Shown here: one piece after another, positions 1-5,973 of the stretch
Position numbering within the stretch: the first letter of the stretch is position 1
Layout: the number at the start of each line of letters is the position of its first letter
Assembly (NCBI GenBank): GCA_021203585.1
Contig: JAJQAW010000161.1
Coordinates: 1 to 5,973, forward strand
Origin: Rikenellaceae bacterium
Lineage (GTDB): Bacteria > Bacteroidota > Bacteroidia > Bacteroidales > Rikenellaceae
Direction: 5' to 3'
DNA: 5,973 nt
The notes under the pieces: generated by a model
What the model was told of the DNA's origin: nothing
What the model saw: the letters and a program-made list of their open reading frames with translations, nothing else
Database searches by the model: none
Made by a program: the position numbers and the translations under genes

Positions 1-77
1 CCCCCCCCCCCCAGCCAAAACACCCCACCCACCCCCCCCCCCCCCCCCCCGCGCCGGCCGCGGCGCCCCCGCCCCCA
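1..77. other. C-rich low-complexity contig end, probable artefact
   Basis: Runs of 12 and about 20 consecutive C, joined by C/A-rich and C/G-rich junk, fill this stretch. No reading frame here continues the SusC protein that becomes recognisable just downstream. On the opposite strand it would be a terminal poly-G tail, which is what no-signal cycles produce in two-colour short-read chemistry. It is best treated as non-genomic until shown otherwise. Confidence 0.75.
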
Positions 78-80
78 ATG

Positions 81-1850
81 CAATACGATTAATTATTCGG
101 TCCGGAGGATCAGCATAAAGTTAATTTTATGGCCGGGGTGGAAGCGAAATCCACCTAATACTACACCCTGGCCCAAACCTACCGGGGTTATGAACCGGAA
201 CGCGGAATGACCATGTCCGGCGTGGACCTTTCCGTATATACGGATTATGCCCTGTGGAGCCAGACGGAAGCGGCGCTCGGTGTTCGGACACGGCAATTGA
301 ATAATAATCTGGGGACTTATATTTCCACCGGTTACGGTTATAAAAAACCATGCCTTTTATTCGGTCAGCATACGTGCCGACTTTTCCAACGAATTCGGCA
401 GCCAGGCTCGAAACAAATTTAATCCCATATGGGCCATGTCGGGCCAATGGAATTTGCATGAAAGCGTGCTCAGGGAAGTCTCCTGGATCGATGCTCTCGC
501 TCTGCGAACCTCTTTCGGACACCAGGGAAATGTGCCCTCTACGGCCATCCGGCTGGTAGTGGAAAAAGGCGCGTACAATTCCAATTATCAGGAATACGGT
601 TCGACGATATACAGTTATCCCAATATTTCGTTGAAATGGGAAAAAACCACCACCTTCAATGCCGGAATCGATTTCTCGCTGTTTAATAATAAAATAAACG
701 GTTCTTTCGAATTTTACACCCGCTACACCAAAGACGTTTACATCACCGAACAGGTCTCGGAAGTGAACGGCGTGTCGAGCCAGATGGTCAACGGGGGATC
801 GATTCGCAATAACGGGATCGATGTTTTTTTGAATTTCAAACCCATCGACAACATGACCGTTGTCAATGGAGAACTCAAGGGATTCCGGTGGAATTTCGAC
901 CCGCAGATCGATCAGGTGATCAACCGAATCATCGACAATGCGACCGCCTCACGCGGGAAATCGCTCAAAACGGACGACCAGATTCTATATACGGATTACC
1001 TCAATGGTTCCATACCGGTTCGCGGTTATCCCATCAATGCCTTTTTTCCTACCCCTTCGCAGGCCTCAGTCCTTCCGACGGCCGTCCCTATTATGCGATC
1101 AATGCCTTCGAATATTCATCGATGAGCGAGGCGGAAAAAGCGGACTATCAGGAGACCCTGATCCAGTATTTAGTCTATGATGAAAACGGGAATCCCACCA
1201 GCAACCACTTCCGCATGATGGAAATTATGGACTATTCCGGATCACGGGAGCCCAAAATTCAGGGAAATATCCGTAATACGTTTACTTACAATAACTTTTC
1301 GCTCGGACTCAATCTATCCTACAGTTTCGGATCCCGAATCAGGCTGCAGCGGCTCTACCCGAATTTAACCCGGGAAAGCGGGAGTATGGCTCCTCAAACG
1401 GAACAAAACGTGCGCCGGGAGATGAACAATCGCTGGCGAAGGCCTGGGGATGAGGATCACACGAATGTACCCGGCATTCTCTCCACACATCTCTTTTCCG
1501 CTACGCTGAGTCCTTGGTGGATCAATGATTCCCGAATGACCAGTGCGACTTTCGGGATGAATACGATGTCCGGCAGCATTTGGGAAATGTACGACTTTTC
1601 GAGCGCAAGGGTCGTGAACGGAAATTACGTAAAAATCCAAAATATTTCCCTTCGCTATACCCTTCCGCGTAAATTCTGCGAATCCATCAATTTAAAATCC
1701 GGCTATGTGAGTTTTACGGGAACCAACCTCTATACCTTTTGCAGTTCTAAACTGAAGGGCCAAGATCCGAACAATGTCAGTTCCACTTCGGAAAATATAT
1801 CTCACCCCGTACAGCCCATTTATTCCATGACCTTGAATGTAACTTTTTAA
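81..1850 (+). CDS. SusC/RagA-family TonB-dependent outer-membrane transporter, C-terminal part, disrupted
   Basis: This is the beta-barrel part of a SusC/RagA-type transporter, which imports large nutrients across the outer membrane using TonB energy with a SusD lid. About 585 residues are present, against roughly 1000 in the family; the N-terminal extension, TonB box and plug lie upstream of the window. Family-like segments include HKVNFMAGVEAKST near the start, IRNNGIDVFLNFKPID, the GLSPSDGRPYY turn, FTGTNLYTFCSSKLKGQDP, and a C-terminal strand ending NVTF with the terminal Phe expected for barrel assembly. The protein must be read through three frame segments: frame of 93 up to about 342, frame of 343 up to about 1047, then frame of 1048 to the TAA at 1848-1850. 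TAA stops at 90-92 and 156-158 also interrupt it. It is either a pseudogene or error-laden sequence; family assignment is firm, functional state is not. The SusD gene starts 4 bases after the stop. Confidence 0.88.
156..158 (+). other. In-frame TAA stop inside the SusC-like gene
   Basis: The frame read from 93 gives good SusC-like protein on both sides of this TAA (GVEAKST before, YYTLAQTYRGYEPERG after). One substitution, such as TAA to AAA (Lys), removes it. A second TAA in the same frame lies at 90-92, where TAT (Tyr) would fit. Both are close to the low-quality-looking contig end. Confidence 0.7.
342..347 (+). other. Frameshift at an A6 run in the SusC-like gene
   Basis: Before the A-run the coding frame reads STGYGYK; after it, similarity continues one base later as NHAFYSVSIRADFSNEFGS. 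Five A instead of six would restore one continuous frame. The shift direction is therefore one surplus base in the homopolymer. Confidence 0.75.
1042..1047 (+). other. Frameshift at a T6 run in the SusC-like gene
   Basis: Upstream the protein reads PVRGYPINAFF; downstream it continues as SYPFAGLSPSDGRPYYAINA in a frame that needs one extra base. Seven T instead of six would give a continuous PINAFFSYPFAGLSP, which matches the usual SusC pattern at this point. The shift is one missing base, opposite in sign to the one at 342-347. Confidence 0.78.
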
Positions 1851-1854
1851 ACGG

Positions 1855-3388
1855 ATGAAAAGGATGAAAAAAATAGTACTGATTACCGCGGCCGTGGTAC
1901 TGGACAGCTCCTGCAAAAGTTTCCTGGAAGAGGATTCCCAGACCCTTTCCTACGTAACGGAAGCCGAAGAGCTGCGCGAACTGATTCAGGGGAGTTGTTA
2001 TTTACCCACGCGAGGCGTGGATGTGGGACGTCACCATTGGATCGACGTCATGGACGACAATTCCCAGGAAGCCTACGCATCCAATAATACCAGTACCTAC
2101 ACGGCGGATTATACGGCCGGGCAACACCATTGGACTACTTATCCCTACTACGAAGTTACCTCGCTGTCGTATAGTTCTTATCAGGGAGGCAATGCCCTTT
2201 GGGGTGATTTTTATGAACTGATTTTCGCGTGTAATATCGTACTGGACGAGATCGAGCGGTTTAAGGAGGAGGAACCGGAGGCATACCGTGCCGTCAAGGG
2301 CGAAGCTTCGGCCTTGAGGGGGATTTATTACTTCTACCTGACCAATTTATTCGGCCCTCCTTATGAAGCGGCCACCGCAGGCAGCGATCTGGGTGTTCCG
2401 CTGAAAACCGCTCCCTACATTGAAAAGGGGGGCTTTGCCCGCGCTACCGTAAAAGCTTGTTACGACCGCATCGTCCAGGATCTGGAGACCGCCGTGGATT
2501 TATTGGAGGGGGTCGTCCAAAAGACCACCCTGCGCTGCAATCAAAATGCGGCGCGAATCTATCTGAGCCGCGCCTACCTCTTTATGGGAGAGTGGCAGAA
2601 AGCTTGGGAGTTGGCCGACCGGGTCCTTTCCGATCCGGGAGATGCAGCCCTTTATGACTTCAATCAGGGGGTTCCGTCCAGTTCGGTCGCTTTTACCAAT
2701 GCGCATACTTTCCAGGAAACGGTATTTATCAATGGGTGCGGGTACAACGGCATGTCCGGAGCAAACGGAAGGATCTACGAAGCATCGCCCGATTTAATCG
2801 GTTGCTACACCCCTTAGGATTTGCGCCCGGACCTTTTTTTTTGCCACCGCAACCAGTTCGTCGATTCTGGCTCCTTACAATACCCGGACCCAGGTGCGGG
2901 AAAGAAGCACGACCAGTTTTTTCTCTCACTATGCCGTAACCATCGCGGAACCTTACCTGAACAAAGCGGAGGCCGCTGCGATGTTGGGCGACGAAGCGAC
3001 TGCCAAAACGACCCTGAAATCTCTGTTGGAATGCCGTATGCAGTCGGATTATCTGCCCACTTTGTACGCTGAATTGGACGCTTTGTCGGGAGCCGGCCTG
3101 GTTCAATTTATCTGCGACGAGCGGCGGCGTGAAACCCCCTTCCGGGGACACCGTTGGTTCGACTTGCGCCGATATGCCGTCTGCCCGAACTATCCGGTCA
3201 AAACGACCATCACCCACCGCCGCCTGGTCAACCGGGACGGTGAAGTCTTCATTGTCGGTTATTCCACCCTCGGCCCCTGGCCGGAAGACAACGGATGGGT
3301 CATGCCGTTTCCCACCTATGCGCTTTATTCCAACGACGGATTACTGGTCGACAATGTACGTCCGGAAAGATCGATTCCCGGAGAATAA
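1855..3388 (+). CDS. SusD/RagB-family substrate-binding lipoprotein, disrupted by a stop and a frameshift
   Basis: This is the partner of the preceding SusC-like transporter: an outer-membrane lipoprotein that caps the barrel and captures substrate. The repaired protein is about 510 residues, normal for SusD. The N-terminus has a basic start, a hydrophobic stretch and Cys20 as the likely lipidated residue. The SusD N-terminal domain shows GEASALRGIYYFYLTNLFG, then DLGVPLKTAPYIEKG and TPR-like helices (YDRIVQDLETAVDLL; NAARIYLSRAYLFMGEWQKA). The C-terminal SusD/RagB domain shows HYAVTIAEPYLNKAEAAAML, FICDERRRETPFRGHRWFDL and a final YSNDGLLVDN. TAG at 2815-2817 ends the first part at 320 residues, and a one-base surplus in the T9 run at 2834-2842 shifts the frame; the second part then runs to TAA at 3386-3388. 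Start could be the ATG at 1855 or the one at 1864, which gives the more typical MKKIVLI beginning. Family is secure; intactness is not. Confidence 0.9.
2815..2817 (+). other. In-frame TAG stop inside the SusD-like gene
   Basis: The frame continues sensibly past this codon: SPDLIGCYTP before, DLRPDLFF after, matching the usual SusD segment where Asp-Leu-Arg follows. CAG (Gln), AAG (Lys) or GAG (Glu) would each need one substitution. It lies 16 bases before the T9 run that also breaks the frame. Confidence 0.75.
2834..2842 (+). repeat. T9 homopolymer at a SusD frameshift
   Basis: Nine T follow GGACC. The frame before the run gives DLRPDLFF; the frame needed afterwards gives ATATSSSILAPYNTRTQV and then clear SusD sequence (RSTTSFFSHYAVTIAEPYLN). 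Eight T would join them. This is the longest homopolymer in the coding part of the window, so both sequencing miscount and slipped-strand mutation are credible. Confidence 0.8.
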
Positions 3389-3400
3389 TATCCACTTAAG

Positions 3401-4384
3401 ATGAAAGTTATGAAAAAAATAATTGCCTGTATGACCGCTTCGGTGCTTCTCTTTACAGCCTGCCAAAAAGAGGGAAAACTCCAGCCGTCGGGACTGGATA
3501 GGGATTGGTTTTCTCTCGAGGATTCTTCGGATCCCGTCGAACACTTGCGCTACGAGATATTCGCCGCTACGGGAGTCCCGGTATTTTCCAACGACACCCT
3601 GGGTTCCATAAACCTGGGTACCGACCGATTCGGACAACCCTGGGTATACTATGAAGTGCTTAAACCGGATTATTGGCTTACTTCGGCCGTAACTGCCGAC
3701 AATCTGGTCACCAGCTATGAATTATCGTATGATCGGGAGGCGATCCGACAAGGACTCGAATTCTTTCGCGATCGTATTTTCCCGGCTTTGCCGGAGATCA
3801 TTTATCCCCGGTCTTTCCTGATGACCGGCCGCCTTTACCGGTACGGTACGGGTGAATTTCAAAGAGAATTCCCGGCCATGCGCGGCTGGCAAACTACCGT
3901 TACCGGCTACCTGGACGAGATAGCCGGTATGACCGACCGGCAGCTCGATTATTTAACCGCACAGATCCTGGCTGTCCAGTATGCTTCGTATGTGATGGCC
4001 AATTTCGATGAGGCAATGCAGGAATTTTACGAGAAAACTTATTTCTTTTCGATAAACGGTGCGAATTATCTGACTATCTACGGTGCCCGGGTGGCCGAAG
4101 ACAACACCACGGGCCATTTACCGTATCAACATTATCACCTTTACGGTGTGCTTAGCTGGGATTTTTCGCAACCCGCATCTTTTGTGGAAGACGGTACGGC
4201 AAACTGGCATGGACCGTCCATCGAGCAGGATGTGACCGATTACTTGACCGAAGTTTTGTTTTACGGGGAGGATGCCGAGGCCTTTGCGGAGGTTTGGCCG
4301 GGAGAGGAGTATGCGCTGATTCGGGAGAAGTATGACCGGATGCTCGAAGTGTTTCAACAGGTGCAGGCATCGTTCGAGGAGTAA
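3401..4384 (+). CDS. Lipoprotein resembling substrate-import-associated zinc metallohydrolase (Peptidase_Mx1-like), HExxH motif lost
   Basis: This is an uninterrupted 327-residue secreted lipoprotein. It has a basic start, hydrophobic residues 6-20, and lipobox LFTAC with Cys21 as the lipidation site. The following QKE resembles surface-export signals reported in Bacteroidota, so an outer-surface location is plausible. After Cys21 the protein has a short linker, SGLDRDWF at 30-37 and a mixed alpha/beta body. From memory of the family, the layout matches putative zinc-binding metallopeptidase lipoproteins encoded next to SusC/SusD pairs: SLDR-type N-terminus, central helix with HEFAH, later acidic helix (EQDVTDYL, 275-282), C-terminal helix (YALIREKYDRMLEVFQ). 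Where HEFAH is expected, residues 192-196 read VQYAS, so the family zinc site appears absent. It starts 12 bases after the SusD stop and ends 2 bases before the protease gene. Start may be the ATG at 3401 or 3410. An unrelated SusCD accessory lipoprotein is the main alternative. Confidence 0.65.
   Translation: MKVMKKIIACMTASVLLFTACQKEGKLQPSGLDRDWFSLEDSSDPVEHLRYEIFAATGVPVFSNDTLGSINLGTDRFGQPWVYYEVLKPDYWLTSAVTADNLVTSYELSYDREAIRQGLEFFRDRIFPALPEIIYPRSFLMTGRLYRYGTGEFQREFPAMRGWQTTVTGYLDEIAGMTDRQLDYLTAQILAVQYASYVMANFDEAMQEFYEKTYFFSINGANYLTIYGARVAEDNTTGHLPYQHYHLYGVLSWDFSQPASFVEDGTANWHGPSIEQDVTDYLTEVLFYGEDAEAFAEVWPGEEYALIREKYDRMLEVFQQVQASFEE
4376..4381 (+). promoter_or_regulatory. Possible Shine-Dalgarno (GAGGAG) for the metalloprotease gene
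   Basis: GAGGAG lies 5 bases before the ATG at 4387, inside the last codons of the lipoprotein gene (two Glu codons). It supports that start and translational coupling across the 2-base gap. Bacteroidota rely little on Shine-Dalgarno pairing, and Glu codons produce this string by chance, so its role is uncertain. Confidence 0.3.
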
Positions 4385-4386
4385 TT

Positions 4387-5973
4387 ATGAAGATTTCCTT
4401 GTTGCTTGCCGCCTTATGGCTGTTGAGTCCGGCCATGCCTGTTTCCGCACAACTTTTCAGCAGCCGGGCCAAACGAGAAGCGGCCCGGCAGGCACGGCTC
4501 ACGCCTTACGAAAAATTCCTGAGCGGCAAACCCTTCGATTCGGCCCGCGGAGAATTTCTCTCCCTGCACACGGCCGAGGGAAAGCTGTATATCGAATTTC
4601 CGGTTCGTCATTTCGGGCGCCGGATATTGATCGGCTCGTCGGTCGGCTCCACCAGCGATGCCCGCGTACTGCCCAACGGATACCTGTTGAACGATCCGCT
4701 GCACGTCAGTTTCTGCCTGTCGGACAGCGCCGTGGTGATGAAAAAATTGCAAAGCTCCTTTAGCTTCGATCCGCAAGAGAACTCCGAGGCGATTCGCGAG
4801 CAGCATTTTACAGATCCCGCTCCGCTCCGATTTCCGGTCCTGCTCTATATTCCCCGGATTCCACCGCCGTGCTCTTCGAGGCTACGGAACTCTTTCTGGC
4901 CAACCGGGAGCCTGCACTATCTCCTTTTCCACCGGCTCAGGCCGACAGTTCCCGGGTCGTTTCGGCCTCGGTGGACAGTAAGTTGACGGAAATCGCCGGT
5001 ATGAAAGCCTTTGCGGACAACGCTTCGGTCACGACCTGGTTTTCGGGCAAATATACCCTCAACGTAAAGGGTGAACGACCGGTAAAAGACGTTCCGTTTT
5101 CGCTGACCGTGACCCGCAGCCTACTCTTGCTGCCGGAAGAAGCGATGAAACCGCGGATTTCGGATCCCCGGATCGGTACCTTCCGTACCGCCAAACAACA
5201 CGTCTCCCGGGAACTGGACGGATACCGCTCCTACACGCTGGCTCATCGCTGGCGGTTAGAGCCTGCGGATCGGGAAGCCTACCGGCGCGGAGAAGCGGTG
5301 GAGCCGGTCGATCCGGTGATCTTTTACATCGACGAGGCCTTTCCCGCGGCCTGGAAAGAAGCTGTACAAGAGGGTGTCTTGCGGTGGAACGAGGCCTTCC
5401 GGCAGATCGGTTTCATCCGCGCGGTGCAGGTCAGAGATTTCCCGACAGACGATCCGCAGTTCGATCCGGAAAATCTGAAATACACCTGCATCCGGTATAT
5501 TCCGGACGGTCAGCAGAATGCCCGCGGCCCCTCCTGGGTCGACCCGCTCACGGGTCGGATCGTGCATGCCTCCGTATTGATACACAGCGACATCGGCAAG
5601 CGAATGGATGCCATGCGGTTCGTGCAAACGGCACAGGTGAATCCCTCCGTACGCAGCGGCAGGATTCCCGACAGGCTGTCGATGGAATCGCTGGCCGGCG
5701 TGGTCGCTCACGAAGTAGGACACTGCCTCGGTCTGACGCACAATATGGGAGCTTCCTCCGCCTTTGCGGTGGATTCGCTCCGTTCACCCTCCTTTACGCA
5801 ACGCTACGGCATCACTCCGTCGATTATGGATTATTCCCGGTTCAATTACATCGCCCAACCGGAGGACCGGAATCTCAAACTCGATCCTCCCCGGCTGGGA
5901 GTGTACGACCGATACGCCAACGGGTGGTTGTACAGTAGGTTCCCGCTGGAGCTCTCGGTGGCCGAAGAAAAAG
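4387..5973 (+). CDS. Secreted zinc-dependent metalloprotease (DUF5118-DUF5117-Met-zincin), frameshifted, 3' end outside window
   Basis: This is a metzincin-type protease exported by an SPI signal peptide (residues 1-21, cleavage VSA before Gln22), with no lipobox. Domains in order: DUF5118-like (about 38-90; LTPYEKFLSGKPF, GKLYIEFP, GRRILIGSSVG), DUF5117-like (about 95-290; DSTAVLFEATELF, SLTVTRSLLLLPEEAMKPR, SYTLAHRWRLEP), then the catalytic domain (VIFYIDEAFPAAWKEAVQEG, WNEAFRQIGF). The zinc motif HEVGHCLGLTHN is at 5709-5744, a full HExxHxxGxxH with catalytic Glu and three His ligands. The Met-turn SIMDY is at 5820-5834, followed by SRFNYIAQPEDR, all typical of this family. The first 154 codons use the frame of 4387; from about 4851 the protein continues in another frame (SPDSTAVLFEATELF), open to the window end. 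About 528 residues are present; the family usually has 800 or more, so the C-terminus lies beyond. Probable role: degrading protein or peptide substrate in the envelope. Fold and motif are secure; substrate is unknown. Confidence 0.9.
4844..4855 (+). other. Frameshift in the metalloprotease gene
   Basis: Upstream coding ends as LRFPVLLY; downstream the family-like SPDSTAVLFEATELF begins at 4851 in a frame offset by minus one (or plus two). A repeated AT in CTCTATAT being one unit too long, or one base missing just before TCCCC, would each restore continuity. Without repair the product would stop after 199 residues with a nonsense tail and no catalytic domain. Confidence 0.75.

Noticed and set aside
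127..522. Minus-strand open frame of 131 codons opposite the SusC gene
   Set aside because: It overlaps clear SusC coding sequence, has no recognisable domain, and is composed like an antisense shadow.
342..1048. Programmed ribosomal frameshifting at AAAAAAC (342-348) and TTTTTTC (1042-1048)
   Set aside because: The slippery heptamers are not in the phase needed for a -1 shift. The shifts have opposite signs, and the same genes also contain plain stop codons.
1851..1854. Promoters or terminators between the genes
   Set aside because: The gaps of 4, 12 and 2 bases leave no room for a separate promoter or a hairpin terminator, and none is visible within coding ends.
90..2817. Stop-codon reassignment or readthrough (alternative genetic code)
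   Set aside because: Both TAA and TAG would have to be recoded, yet TAA ends the SusC, SusD and lipoprotein genes exactly where family proteins end, and frameshifts also occur that recoding cannot explain.
2729..3217. Minus-strand open frame of 162 codons opposite the SusD gene
   Set aside because: It spans the SusD frameshift and C-terminal domain; its product is rich in Arg/Gly as expected from antisense reading and matches no family I recognise.
4332..4763. Plus-strand open frame of 143 codons bridging the lipoprotein and protease genes
   Set aside because: It overlaps the intact lipoprotein C-terminus and the signal peptide/DUF5118 region of the protease, both of which read well in their own frames.
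5256..5741. Minus-strand open frame of 161 codons opposite the protease
   Set aside because: It runs antisense to the conserved metzincin catalytic domain, including the zinc motif, which is clearly the real coding strand.
5384..5938. Plus-strand open frame of 184 codons in another frame of the protease
   Set aside because: Its product is Arg/Ser/Gly-rich with no family features and overlaps the conserved HExxHxxGxxH region in the true frame.
1..5973. CRISPR array, tRNA/rRNA, insertion sequence, integrase or phage module
   Set aside because: No regularly spaced repeats, tRNA-like folds, transposase motifs or terminal inverted repeats were recognised; coding sequence fills nearly the whole window.

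Overview
The window comes from a Bacteroidota genome, most likely a Bacteroidales gut- or host-associated member. It carries a tandem SusC/SusD outer-membrane import pair, two SPII lipoproteins, very short intergenic gaps and a zinc metalloprotease of a family typical of that phylum. Base composition looks roughly half G+C by eye; genus cannot be assigned.

Layout, all on the + strand. Positions 1-77 are low-complexity C-rich sequence that looks like a contig-end artefact. Positions about 81-1850 hold the C-terminal part of a SusC/RagA-family TonB-dependent transporter; its N-terminal plug side is missing. Positions 1855-3388 hold its SusD/RagB partner lipoprotein. Positions 3401-4384 hold an intact lipoprotein resembling the substrate-import-associated zinc metallohydrolase (Peptidase_Mx1-like) family, but lacking the HExxH motif. 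From 4387 to the window end lies a secreted metzincin-type protease (DUF5118-DUF5117-Met-zincin) with an intact HExxHxxGxxH motif and Met-turn; its C-terminus lies beyond the window. Gaps between genes are 4, 12 and 2 bases, so the four genes look like one operon whose promoter is upstream of the window. No terminator, RNA gene, mobile element or CRISPR array is visible, and there is no gene-free stretch over 300 bases.

The combination suggests a protein/peptide-utilisation locus rather than a glycan one: SusCD would bind and import oligopeptides, the surface lipoprotein would act as an accessory, and the metalloprotease would process substrate in the periplasm or envelope. No glycoside hydrolase is seen, although the locus is incomplete at both ends.

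The most striking property is that three of the four genes are broken. I count three in-frame stops (90-92, 156-158, 2815-2817) and four frameshifts (at 342-347, 1042-1047, 2834-2842 and about 4844-4855), three of them in homopolymers. Each can be repaired by a minimal change to give continuous, family-like protein. Sequencing or assembly error at a poor contig end explains this most simply; genuine decay of the locus is the alternative. The sequence alone does not settle it. The best biological lead is the intact lipoprotein with a VQxxS-like sequence where HExxH is expected.
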